A stretch of 64,000 nucleotides of DNA, taken from the NCBI GenBank assembly GCA_964419545.1, contig CAYQQU010000012.1, forward strand, positions 31,623 through 95,622, in the 5' to 3' direction. Every line of letters starts with the position of its first letter. The stretch's first letter is position 1. Below, piece by piece: positions 48,330-56,868 of the stretch. The DNA is from CAYQQU01 sp964419545 (GTDB lineage: Bacteria; Bacteroidota; Bacteroidia; Chitinophagales; Saprospiraceae). A program made the position numbers and the translations under genes. The notes below the pieces were generated by a model, which saw only the letters and a program-made list of their open reading frames with translations, ran no database searches and was not told the DNA's origin.

Positions 48330-50135
48330 ATGCATCTTTCTTTCCATAGCGCCTTGCGATCTTCTTCCTTCCGGCTGGCGGCAGGGCTTTGGCTGCTGAT
48401 CGCGGTGACGAGCCTGACCGGTCAGCGCATCGGAAGCGGCCGGGTGAACGTCATCACCTGGGATGTTTACGGCTATTATCTTTACCTGCCGGCCATTTTT
48501 ATTTACAATGACGTCGTAAGATACGACTTTACTGCCGATCATTTTAGCGAGTACGCCATTTCGGGCAATTTTTATCAGCTCAACGAGCGGGAAAATGGAA
48601 TGAAAGCCCCGATCTACACGATGGGTATGGCCCTCCTGTACAGTCCGTTTTTTGGGGTGGCCCACGCTTACGCCCGTTGGAGCGATCGTTTTCCGGCCGA
48701 TGGTCTGTCCCAGCCGTACCAGATCGCCATCATCGCGGGCGCCCTGGTCTATATCTGGCTGGGGTTATGGCTTTTGCAGCGGGTTTTGCGCCGCTATTTT
48801 TCCGAAGAGGCGACCATGGCGGTTCTGTTCGCCATCGTACTGGGCACCAACTACTTCCACTATGCTGCCTTTGAGCCGGGCATGCCCCATCATTTTTCCT
48901 TTACCTTATATGCAGCTATTTTATATTTCATTGTGCGCTGGCATGACCGGCCCGGTTTCGCCAACAGTTTGATGCTGGGCTTGTTGTTCGGGCTCAATTG
49001 CCTGGCGCGGCCTTCCGAAGTGGTGGGGGCGCTGCTGTTTTTGGGCTATGGCCTCGGGGCCGGATTTACGCCGGGCGGAAAATTAAAATTCCTGTTGAGA
49101 CAGCGTCGCCGGATAGGGCTCATCCTGCTGGCCGGGCTGCTGACCATCAGTCCGCAGCTCTTGTTCTGGAAAATGACCCTCGGCGAGTGGATCTACAACG
49201 GATACGAAGGGCATCACTTCGATTTTCTGCAACCTCACCTTTACGAAGGGCTGTTCAGCTACCGCAAAGGCTGGTTGCTGTACACCCCGCTGATGGCCCT
49301 GGCCGTCGCCGGGCTGCCTTTGCTTTTCGTACGATTGCCACAGTGGTCGTGGGCGATCCTTTCCTTTTTTCTGCTCAACCTGTACGTCGTTTTCAGCTGG
49401 CATATCTGGTGGTACGCCTCGAGTTTCGGAAGCCGCCCGGTGGTGCAGTCCTACGCCGTCCTGGCCCTGCCGCTGGGCGTCTTCGTGGCGACTCTTCGGC
49501 GTTCCCCCTGGACGCGTTACGGCCTTTTTCTCGTAATCGCCCTGGGCGTATTGCTCAACCAGTTTCAAAACTGGCAGTACCGGCAGCGCATTTTGCCTTT
49601 TGACGAGAACAGCAAAACGTATTACTGGAAAGTCTTCGGCCGTACCGAACTGCCGGACCCGCACATCCGGAAGTATCTGGACCTGGATGAACAGCCGCCT
49701 TCCGAGGATTATACCCTCTCCCCTTTTCCCGGCGGCCTTCAGGGCGCACCCGGCCGTCGTCTTCCGCAAACGGATACCCTGCCGCCGGAACGGGAATTCG
49801 GCCCTACGCTGCGTCATGCGTTCTCCGCTGCGGAGGCCGCTGCGCTCTCCGGGCAATGGATACAGGTAGCGACGACGGTAAAAGCACTGGGCGACGACTT
49901 CGATAAGTGGAAAACGGCTTACCTCACGCTAACCGTAGACCGGAACGGAAAGAACCGCAAATGGGTAGGCGTGCGTTTTCAGCATTTTATCGAAACGGGA
50001 CAATGGGAACGCGTTACCATCGAGAGCCAATTGCCCGAACTACAGGCAGGAGATGAGATCAAAGCGTTCATCTGGAACCAGTCGCCCGACACCCTGCTGG
50101 TGCGGGAGATGCAATGGCGACGGATGGCGTTTTGA
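48330..50135 (+). CDS. Multi-pass membrane protein, PMT/ArnT-like glycosyltransferase
   Basis: 601 residues with about ten to eleven membrane helices in the first 430 residues and a soluble C-terminal domain. An early ITWDVYGYYLYLPAIF stretch with an acidic residue after the first helix, and a loop with MKAPIYTMGMALLYSPFF, resemble the GT39/GT-C membrane transferases that move a sugar from a polyprenyl carrier. The donor and acceptor are unknown. The C-terminal part (about 510-601) looks like a beta-sandwich. It stands alone between two minus-strand clusters and is convergent with the cco operon. Confidence 0.7.
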   Translation: MHLSFHSALRSSSFRLAAGLWLLIAVTSLTGQRIGSGRVNVITWDVYGYYLYLPAIFIYNDVVRYDFTADHFSEYAISGNFYQLNERENGMKAPIYTMGMALLYSPFFGVAHAYARWSDRFPADGLSQPYQIAIIAGALVYIWLGLWLLQRVLRRYFSEEATMAVLFAIVLGTNYFHYAAFEPGMPHHFSFTLYAAILYFIVRWHDRPGFANSLMLGLLFGLNCLARPSEVVGALLFLGYGLGAGFTPGGKLKFLLRQRRRIGLILLAGLLTISPQLLFWKMTLGEWIYNGYEGHHFDFLQPHLYEGLFSYRKGWLLYTPLMALAVAGLPLLFVRLPQWSWAILSFFLLNLYVVFSWHIWWYASSFGSRPVVQSYAVLALPLGVFVATLRRSPWTRYGLFLVIALGVLLNQFQNWQYRQRILPFDENSKTYYWKVFGRTELPDPHIRKYLDLDEQPPSEDYTLSPFPGGLQGAPGRRLPQTDTLPPEREFGPTLRHAFSAAEAAALSGQWIQVATTVKALGDDFDKWKTAYLTLTVDRNGKNRKWVGVRFQHFIETGQWERVTIESQLPELQAGDEIKAFIWNQSPDTLLVREMQWRRMAF

Positions 50136-50147
50136 GCCAATCCCCCC

Positions 50148-50183
50148 AAAAAAAACTCCCCCGCTTCCGAAGAATGGGGGAGC
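50148..50183 (-). terminator. Intrinsic terminator of the cco operon
   Basis: On the minus strand ctccccc pairs with gggggag around a 13-base loop and is followed by eight T (plus-strand A run 50148-50155). It lies about 100 bases after the SafE/TauE-like gene stop. Confidence 0.85.
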
Positions 50184-50279
50184 TGCCAAAAGGTTTTCTA
50201 GATAACCAAAACCATATTTTTAAAGCGTCAACAAAGTTGGGGGCAGGCAATAGCGTAAAATGCAGCCCACCCCCGGTCT

Positions 50280-50978
50280 CTAATGACACATCGGTATGTT
50301 ATCCTTTTCCTGCCAGAAGCGCAGTTCGATGGGCACGTCGAAATTGAATCCGCGGAACAGAAACAGCAGAGCAAAACCCACCAGAAATACCGGCAGCAAC
50401 TTGCGCAACCGGCTGCGCCACTGCAGGTTGATGAACTGGCCGGCCATTGCCGTGGCCAGCATCAGGGGAATGGTGCCCAGCCCGAACAGCCCCATGTAGG
50501 CCATAGCGTGCGGGACGCCCCCCGTAGTGACGGCGCCGACCACAGCCACGTAAACCAGGCCGCAGGGCAGAAGCCCGTTGAGCAGGCCGATGCCGAAAAG
50601 GGCGCCGGGGCCGCTATGGCGCAGCAATCGCCCGAGTTGTCCTTTCACCCATGCGTTGAGGCGCTGCATCGCCGGGAGGCGCAGCAGCCGGCTTTCCACA
50701 TTGATCGAAAAAACGGCGATGAGCAAAAGCGCAATACCCAGCCCGATCGATACCTGGCGCTGAAAGCCGGCCAGGAAAAGCCCTTTGCCGAACAGTCCGA
50801 TCACCGCGCCGAGCAGGCTGTAGGTGACCACCCGGCCCAGGTTGTACAGCAAAACATTGGACGCGGCGCGCCAGCGTTCGCGCCCCTGGTAGGGCAAGGC
50901 CAATGCTATCGGACCGCACATTCCCACGCAGTGCAGACTGCCTACCAGGCCGATCGTCAAAGCGGTCCAGAGTTCCAT
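50280..50978 (-). CDS. SafE/TauE-like (DsbD_2-type) membrane protein of the cco operon
   Basis: 232 residues with six membrane helices. The start WTALTIGLVGSLHCVGMCGPIALAL has the paired C-x-x-x-C and His that mark the sulfite-exporter/urease-accessory-H-like branch found next to cbb3 oxidase genes. In several bacteria such proteins help with copper delivery to the oxidase, so that is the likely role here. It ends with a His/Cys tail (MCH). It is the last gene of the leftward ccoSNOQPGH unit, starting 4 bases after ccoH. Confidence 0.85.
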   Translation of the reverse strand: MELWTALTIGLVGSLHCVGMCGPIALALPYQGRERWRAASNVLLYNLGRVVTYSLLGAVIGLFGKGLFLAGFQRQVSIGLGIALLLIAVFSINVESRLLRLPAMQRLNAWVKGQLGRLLRHSGPGALFGIGLLNGLLPCGLVYVAVVGAVTTGGVPHAMAYMGLFGLGTIPLMLATAMAGQFINLQWRSRLRKLLPVFLVGFALLFLFRGFNFDVPIELRFWQEKDNIPMCH

Positions 50979-50982
50979 AATT

Positions 50983-51423
50983 TCAAATTTGGATGACCGA
51001 TTCCTTGTAAAATTCCCGGCCGCCGGCCGCCCAGTCTACTTTCACACGCCAAAGGCCCGGCTTGAGCGACTCGGTGGAGACTTCCTGTTGGCGGTCTTCG
51101 CCGGCATTTACCGACAGCTTGAAATCCTGCGAAGCGTCGGAAGGGCAGAAAAAGTGAATTTCCCCCGACACCTTACCCAGCTTTTCCGGAAAGGTAAGGC
51201 GCACCGTCGCCAGCTGGCGCAGGTTGATCACTTCCAGGTCTTTTTCCAGTTGCTGTGCGTTGCGCACTTTGTCGTAATGTTGCTGGTAGTTGAGATCGTC
51301 GGCGTAGTAGTGATCAGATACCAGACTGTTGTCGTATTGGGTCGATTTGAACACTGCGAACAGCAACACGACCATAAAAGAGGCGTAAAAGAGAGCAATG
51401 CCCGTTCCCCAGTTGAATTTCAT
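50983..51423 (-). CDS. ccoH: FixH/CcoH cbb3 oxidase assembly protein
   Basis: 146 residues: an N-terminal membrane helix (GTGIALFYASFMVVLLFAVF), then a periplasmic beta domain. FixH family signature: DNSLVSDHYYADDLNYQQHYDKVRNAQ. It helps assemble or stabilise the cbb3 oxidase with CcoI. It lies between ccoG (41 bases upstream) and the SafE/TauE-like gene, all on the minus strand. Confidence 0.9.
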   Translation of the reverse strand: MKFNWGTGIALFYASFMVVLLFAVFKSTQYDNSLVSDHYYADDLNYQQHYDKVRNAQQLEKDLEVINLRQLATVRLTFPEKLGKVSGEIHFFCPSDASQDFKLSVNAGEDRQQEVSTESLKPGLWRVKVDWAAGGREFYKESVIQI

Positions 51424-51464
51424 GTCTTTGTGGTTTTGGTTGAACTTTTTACTTTTTGCCTTTC

Positions 51465-53000
51465 CTACTTCATAGGCCCCATGAACGAGGTCGTCACCCG
51501 GTCGATCACTTTTTCACCGGAGCGCACCTCGATAATCACTTCGTTTTTGCGGGCGTCCACCTGCGAGCGGTCGAGGTGGATAAAGAAAGCCCCTTCCACC
51601 ATATCGCTGGGTTCGGTGTCGGGAATTTCGCCGATCGGCTTGATCTCTCCGTCCACGTTGACCAGGTGGAAAGTTACCGGAAAGGATTCCTTGGTCTTAT
51701 TGATGATCTGATAATTGTAGAGGTTGCTCAGCACGTTTTCATCCACCTCCTGGTACAGCATACCGGGCGTGCGCAGGATGATCGCTTCCACGTCGGTGCG
51801 CATGCTGAGCAGGATGACGTTGACGGCCATCAGGACGGTCAGCACGGCCGAGTAGGCGATGACGCGCGGGGTGAAGATCTTTTTGCGTTTTTCGACGATG
51901 CCGTTGTAGGAATCGTAGCGGATGAGGCCGCGCGGTTTGCCGATCTTGTCCATGACCTCGTCGCAGGCGTCGATGCAGGCCGTACAGTTGACACATTCCA
52001 GCTGCGTGCCGTTGCGGATGTCGATACCCGTCGGGCACACCTGTACGCAGAGTTTGCAGTCGATGCAGTCGCCCAAGGCGTTCTGTACTTTGGCGACGGG
52101 GTCCGCGCCCTTGGCCGGCAGCGGGTCGCTGAGGTCGGCGACGGCGGTGGCGGCGGTAGCGACTTCCGATTGGATGGCCGCTACGGGGCTGCCGGCGCCG
52201 GTGTCGGGGCGTTTCTTTTTGGTCTTTTTCAGTTTTCCCCGGGGTTCGCCGCGCTCGAAATCGTAGTGGATAACGATGGAGTTGTCGTCGAGGAGCACCC
52301 CCTGCATACGGCCGTAAGGGCAGATGGCGATACAGACCTGTTCGCGCATGTAGGAAAAGACGAAGTAGAAGGCGCCCGAAAAGAGGAGCATGGCGATAAA
52401 GCCGCCCAGGTTTTGCTGCACCGGTTCGGAAGCGATGCGCAGCACTTCGTCGATGCCGATGATGTAGGCCAGGAAAGTATTGGCCACCAGCACGGCGATG
52501 GTGAAGAAGATGGCCTGTTTGCCTACCTTTTTGATGATCTTATCGGTGGTCCAGGGCGCTTTGGCCAGCCGGCGCTGGGCGTTGCCGTCCCCTTCGATGA
52601 GGTATTCGATTTTGCGGAACACCATTTCCATGAAAATGGTCTGGGGGCAGACCCAGCCGCAGAAGATGCGACCGTAGACCACGGTAAAGAGCACCACGAA
52701 CAGCATCAGGGTCAGCATCGCCAGCACGAAGAGGTGAAAATCCTGCGGCATGAAAACCACCCCGAACAGAATGAACTTGCGTTCCAGGATATTGAACAGC
52801 AGGAGTGGTTCGCCGTTGACTTTCACCCAGGGCATGCCGAATAGAAAAGCCAGCAATACCCAGCTGACGTAAGTTCTGATGTTGTAGTAGCGGCCTTTCG
52901 GCTGCTTGGGGAAGATCCAGAGGCGCTTCCCGGTATCGTCGACGGTAGCTATGGAATCCCGGTAGGCTTCGGTATCCCGTTGAGCCTTGGTGGTATTCAT
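51465..53000 (-). CDS. ccoG: CcoG/RdxA/FixG-type copper reductase with iron-sulfur clusters
   Basis: 511 residues. Several membrane helices and two 4Fe-4S ferredoxin motifs: CIDCKLCVQVCP and CVNCTACIDACD. A further WVCPQTIFMEM motif lies after the first helices. CcoG reduces Cu(II) to Cu(I) for the CcoN centre. An Ala/Pro/Asp-rich stretch of about 40 residues (TGAGSPVAAIQSEVATAATA and on) sits just before the first cluster, longer than in typical CcoG, and looks like a flexible linker. A C-terminal Ig-like domain ends the protein. Confidence 0.93.
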   Translation of the reverse strand: MNTTKAQRDTEAYRDSIATVDDTGKRLWIFPKQPKGRYYNIRTYVSWVLLAFLFGMPWVKVNGEPLLLFNILERKFILFGVVFMPQDFHLFVLAMLTLMLFVVLFTVVYGRIFCGWVCPQTIFMEMVFRKIEYLIEGDGNAQRRLAKAPWTTDKIIKKVGKQAIFFTIAVLVANTFLAYIIGIDEVLRIASEPVQQNLGGFIAMLLFSGAFYFVFSYMREQVCIAICPYGRMQGVLLDDNSIVIHYDFERGEPRGKLKKTKKKRPDTGAGSPVAAIQSEVATAATAVADLSDPLPAKGADPVAKVQNALGDCIDCKLCVQVCPTGIDIRNGTQLECVNCTACIDACDEVMDKIGKPRGLIRYDSYNGIVEKRKKIFTPRVIAYSAVLTVLMAVNVILLSMRTDVEAIILRTPGMLYQEVDENVLSNLYNYQIINKTKESFPVTFHLVNVDGEIKPIGEIPDTEPSDMVEGAFFIHLDRSQVDARKNEVIIEVRSGEKVIDRVTTSFMGPMK

Positions 53001-53076
53001 TTTTGTAAATGGTTTTGGTTAAGCAAAGTAGTTGGGCAGCCGCCCGGAGGCGGCTGCCGGCGCGTTTTTCGTTTGT

Positions 53077-54060
53077 TTATTCTTCGTTCATGCCGATGGC
53101 CGTTTCTTCGCTGTCGGTGGTTTCAGAGGTCTCTTCGGTCGCTTCCGTTTCTTCGGCCTGCTGGTAAAGTTCGCCCTGCGGCTCTTTGGCGTTGGGCGGG
53201 TTGGTGCCCTGCAGGGTGAGGATAAAGCTGGCCACGCGCTGCATATCGGTGGGGCGCAGCTGCGACTGCCAGGCGATCATCCCATTTTCGGGGACTCCGT
53301 ACTTGATCGTCTTGAAAATATCCTTGACGCTGCCGCCGTGTATCCAGTATTCGTCAGTCATGTTCGGGCCCACGCCGCCTTCGCCTCCTTTGCCGTGGCA
53401 GACGGCGCAGTTGGCCTGGTAGAGCGATTCGCCCATGGCGATCTCCTGGGCGTCTTCCACTACTTCGACGTTGGTCTCATCGACGTTATTGGCTTGCGTA
53501 GCGCGGTACGCCTGAATGGCTTCCTCGGCTTTTTCCATTTCCAGTTCGTAGGCTTCGGCGGAGCTGAGCCCCACGCCGGCGAAGTGGTAGTACGTCATGT
53601 AAACTACGGCAAAGGCGATGGTGATGTAAAACATGGCGACCCACCAGGGCGGCAGGCGGTTGTCGAGTTCGCGGATGCCGTCGAACTCGTGGTCGAACAT
53701 AATGTCCTTTTCTTTTTCCACCGGTACGGCGTCGGTCCACCGTTTGTACATGCGTTGCCAGAAGCTCTCTTTTTGCGGTTTTTCGACCTTCTCGAGGTAG
53801 GCTTCCAGGCCTTGCTCCTGGTAGATCTTGATCTGCTGCATTTTGACCATCACGTTGAGCAGGTGGGTCAGGGCGGCGACGGCCCCGAGGATGACTGCTC
53901 CGGCGACGGCCAGCAGCATGGTGGTGAACATCTTATCGTAGAAGTAGAGGTCGGCGCCCGCCTCGCCCGCCGCGGTTTCGGCCCCGAAAAGCAGGGCCGC
54001 CGGCATCATCAGTGGCAGGAAGAGGAATATTTTTTTGATTTGATTACTTTTCATGACCAT
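53077..54060 (-). CDS. ccoP: cbb3 oxidase subunit CcoP, mono-heme type
   Basis: 327 residues. Two membrane helices (about 40-62 and 140-160; the second follows NRLPPWWVAMFY, the CcoP signature) and a C-terminal cytochrome c domain with one heme site, CAVCHGKGGEGGVGPN, and Met ligand region ENGMIAWQSQL. Proteobacterial CcoP has two heme sites; only one is visible, as in other Bacteroidota. An acidic tail (EETEATEETSETTDSEET) ends it. Its start overlaps the ccoQ stop by 17 bases. Confidence 0.92.
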   Translation of the reverse strand: MVMKSNQIKKIFLFLPLMMPAALLFGAETAAGEAGADLYFYDKMFTTMLLAVAGAVILGAVAALTHLLNVMVKMQQIKIYQEQGLEAYLEKVEKPQKESFWQRMYKRWTDAVPVEKEKDIMFDHEFDGIRELDNRLPPWWVAMFYITIAFAVVYMTYYHFAGVGLSSAEAYELEMEKAEEAIQAYRATQANNVDETNVEVVEDAQEIAMGESLYQANCAVCHGKGGEGGVGPNMTDEYWIHGGSVKDIFKTIKYGVPENGMIAWQSQLRPTDMQRVASFILTLQGTNPPNAKEPQGELYQQAEETEATEETSETTDSEETAIGMNEE

Positions 54061-54241
54061 TGATTTCTGAGTTGAAAGAAGGATTGTCTTCCAGCGGCAG
54101 GTTTGCCATTTTTTCGATGTAGGCCGGGCTTTTGCGGAAGATCACCACCGCGCTGATCACGAACATCGCAAAGAAGGTAATCAGTGCGAAAATGGCCATC
54201 CAGTTGATATCGCCTGCGCCTTGCAAAATATATTTGAACAT
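54044..54241 (-). CDS. ccoQ: CcoQ/FixQ small cbb3 subunit
   Basis: 65 residues with one membrane helix (INWMAIFALITFFAMFVISAVVIF) and a short polar tail. It fits CcoQ/FixQ, which stabilises the cbb3 complex. It lies between ccoNO (73 bases upstream) and ccoP, which it overlaps by 17 bases. Confidence 0.85.
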   Translation of the reverse strand: MFKYILQGAGDINWMAIFALITFFAMFVISAVVIFRKSPAYIEKMANLPLEDNPSFNSEINGHEK

Positions 54242-54314
54242 CTTCGATCTTGCTTTGCTCCCGGCGGCTGCGCCGCCATTCGGAGGCGGCGCAGCCCGGG
54301 AAGTTTTTTTACAA

Positions 54315-56453
54315 TTAATTTCCGGCTTCGGCCTGCGGCTTCGGCTTGATGTCGGTGCCGAGGCGTTGCAGGTAGGCGATGAGCGCCACGATCTCCCGCT
54401 TTTCGAGGTATGGGTCTTCGATGCCGTCCTTGCGCAGGCGCTCCGCTACTTCTTTGGCCTGTGCTTCCAGGTCGGCGACGGCTTTTTCGTCAAAGCCTTC
54501 CGGGTAGGGCGTGCCCAGGGTTTGCAACACGCGGATCTTGGCCGGGATCAGCGAAACGTCGAGTTCGTCTTCGATCAGCCACGGATAAGGCGGCATGATG
54601 GAGCCGGGCGACATGCTGGTCGGGTCGTACATATGGTTGTAGTGCCAGCTGTCTGGATATTTGCCGCCCTGGCGGTGCAGATCCGGACCGGTGCGCTTGG
54701 AGCCCCAGAGGAACGGGCGGTCGTAGATGAATTCGCCCGATTTGGAGTATTCGCCGTAGCGCTCGGTTTCGGAGCGGAAGGGGCGGATCATCTGGGAGTG
54801 GCAGCCGAGGCAGCCCTCGCGGATATAGATGTCGCGGCCCGCCAGTTCGAGCGGCGTATACGGTTTCACGGATTCGATCTTGGGCACCTGGTTGTCGATG
54901 AGCACCATGGGGAAGATCTCCACCAGCCCGCCGATGAGGATGACGATGGCGCTGCCGATCAGCATCTGTACCGGGCGCTTTTCGATCCAGCGGTGCCAGT
55001 GTTCTTTGCCGCCCGAAACGTGTGCGTGCAGGGGCGCGGCTTCGGCTTCTTCGTCACCGGCCCACTTGCCGGCCCGCATGGTCTTCACGAGGTTGTAGAT
55101 CATCATGATGTAACCGGTCAGGTAGAGCGTACCGCCCAGCGCGCGCATGGCGTACATCGGGATCAGCTGCGTTACCGTTTCCAGGAAGTTGCCGTATTTC
55201 AGGAAGCCGTCGGCCGTAAATTGTTTCCACATCAGGCTCTGGGTCCAGCCCGCCCAGTACAACGGGATGGCGTAGAAGAGGATGCCCAGCGTGCCGATCC
55301 AGAAGTGGGCGTTGGCCATCTTCACGGAGTACAGCTTGGTGTTGTACAGCCGCGGCAGCAGCCAGTAGAGCATGCCGAACGTCAGGAAGCCGTTCCAGCC
55401 CAGGGTGCCGACGTGCACGTGGCCGATGGTCCAGTCGGTAAAGTGACTAATGGCGTTCACCGACTTGATCGAGAGCATGGGGCCTTCGAAGGTCGACATA
55501 CCGTATGCGGTGACGGCTACCACCATAAACTTCAGGATGGGGTCCTGCCGCACCCGGTCCCAGGCGCCCCGCAAAGTGAGCAGACCGTTGAGCATACCCC
55601 CCCAGGAGGGCGCGATCAGCATGATGCTGAATACCGTACCTAATGACTGCGCCCAGTCGGGAAGCGAGGTGTAGAGCAGGTGGTGCGGACCGGCCCAGAT
55701 GTAGATGAAGATCAGGGCCCAAAAGTGGATGATCGACAACTTATAGCTGAATACCGGCCGGTTGGCGGCCTTGGGAAGGAAGTAGTACATCAGACCCAGG
55801 TAAGGCGTGGTGAGGAAGAAAGCCACAGCGTTGTGGCCGTACCACCACTGGATCAGGGCGTCCTGTACACCGGCGAAAACCGGATAGCTTTTCCAGAGAC
55901 TCACGGGCACCTCCAGGTTGTTGCCGATATGGAGTACCGTGACGGTGATCCAGGTAGCGATGTAAAACCAGATCGCCACGTACAAATGGCTTTCCCGGCG
56001 CTTGACCAGGGTGCCCATCATGTTGATGCCGAAAGCGACCCAAACGACGGCGATGGCGATGTCGATGGGCCATTCCAGCTCGGCGTATTCGTGCGAACTC
56101 GTAATGCCGAGCGGAAGGGTGATGGCGGCCGCCAGAATGATCGCCTGCCAGCCCCAGAAATGAAAGTTACTCAGGAAGTCGCTAAACATCCGCGCTTTGA
56201 CCAGTCGCTGTAATGAATAGTAGACTCCCGTGTAAATGCCATTGCCCACAAAAGCAAAAATCGCCGCATTGGTGTGCAGCGGGCGAATACGACCGTAAGT
56301 GACCTCCGCAACCCCGAAGTTCAAAGCGGGGAAGACGAGCTGCAGGGCGGCGATCAAACCGACCAGCATGCCGACCACCCCGAAAACGATGGTCGCTATG
56401 GCAAACTTCCGGACGATGGCATTGTCGTACTGGAATCTCTCTACTTGTGCCAT
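54315..56453 (-). CDS. ccoN: Fused cbb3 oxidase subunits CcoN and CcoO
   Basis: 712 residues. Residues about 1-480 are CcoN: twelve membrane helices with the heme and CuB histidines (IRPLHTNAAIF, WWYGHNAVAFFL, WAGPHHLLYTSL). After a linker, about 500-712 are CcoO: a membrane helix and one heme c site CLGCHSQMIRPFRSETERYG, with the ligand region PGSIMPPYPWLIE. In most Proteobacteria these are two genes; the fusion is known in Bacteroidota. It reduces oxygen to water at low oxygen. ATG 56453 starts MAQVERFQYD. Confidence 0.95.
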   Translation of the reverse strand: MAQVERFQYDNAIVRKFAIATIVFGVVGMLVGLIAALQLVFPALNFGVAEVTYGRIRPLHTNAAIFAFVGNGIYTGVYYSLQRLVKARMFSDFLSNFHFWGWQAIILAAAITLPLGITSSHEYAELEWPIDIAIAVVWVAFGINMMGTLVKRRESHLYVAIWFYIATWITVTVLHIGNNLEVPVSLWKSYPVFAGVQDALIQWWYGHNAVAFFLTTPYLGLMYYFLPKAANRPVFSYKLSIIHFWALIFIYIWAGPHHLLYTSLPDWAQSLGTVFSIMLIAPSWGGMLNGLLTLRGAWDRVRQDPILKFMVVAVTAYGMSTFEGPMLSIKSVNAISHFTDWTIGHVHVGTLGWNGFLTFGMLYWLLPRLYNTKLYSVKMANAHFWIGTLGILFYAIPLYWAGWTQSLMWKQFTADGFLKYGNFLETVTQLIPMYAMRALGGTLYLTGYIMMIYNLVKTMRAGKWAGDEEAEAAPLHAHVSGGKEHWHRWIEKRPVQMLIGSAIVILIGGLVEIFPMVLIDNQVPKIESVKPYTPLELAGRDIYIREGCLGCHSQMIRPFRSETERYGEYSKSGEFIYDRPFLWGSKRTGPDLHRQGGKYPDSWHYNHMYDPTSMSPGSIMPPYPWLIEDELDVSLIPAKIRVLQTLGTPYPEGFDEKAVADLEAQAKEVAERLRKDGIEDPYLEKREIVALIAYLQRLGTDIKPKPQAEAGN

Positions 56454-56472
56454 TAGGTTGAAGTTTTTATGA

Positions 56473-56634
56473 TTATTGTTTTTTGTTTGTTGGTTTCGTA
56501 TCGTCGAAAAGAATGCGGACGGAAGGAGAATAGTCGTCGTCAAACTGACCGCTGCGCACCGCCCAGATGAAGGCCATGAGGAAGCCCAGGGCGATAATAA
56601 GACTCACGATGATCAAGAGGAAAATGATCTTCAT
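56473..56634 (-). CDS. ccoS: CcoS/FixS cbb3 maturation protein
   Basis: 53 residues. One membrane helix (FLLIIVSLIIALGFLMAFIWAV) followed by RSGQFDDDYSPSVRIL, the CcoS hallmark (W..rsGQFDD...p..RIL). It is needed for cofactor insertion into the oxidase. It is the first gene of the oxidase operon, 19 bases before ccoNO, and a TGACAnnTGTCA palindrome lies 71 bases before its ATG. Confidence 0.92.
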   Translation of the reverse strand: MKIIFLLIIVSLIIALGFLMAFIWAVRSGQFDDDYSPSVRILFDDTKPTNKKQ

Positions 56635-56704
56635 AGCAAAGCAATTTGGTTGCAAGATAGCCGGGCGTCTAGGAGCTCCTGATGACGATTATCAGGGCAA
56701 ATGG

Positions 56705-56716
56705 TGACATTTGTCA
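56705..56716. promoter_or_regulatory. CRP/FNR-family-like operator upstream of ccoS
   Basis: TGACATTTGTCA, a perfect palindrome except for the two central bases, 71 bases before the ccoS start. The arms TGACA/TGTCA match the site upstream of ccoI at 59459-59470. The TGAC-N4-GTCA layout resembles sites of FNR/DNR-like oxygen or nitric oxide regulators. Confidence 0.65.
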
Positions 56717-56868
56717 TCAAAATGTCTGCCATTTGGGTTGGGTGCTTGTTGTTAGACCGCCTTGTTGAAGGATACGTATCTACACCTAGATTTGTTAAAC
56801 AAAGGCTGTTTTTTGCGGCCGTTTTTTATCCGGCGGTTGTCACTTTTTTTACAAAATCCGGCGGCGAT

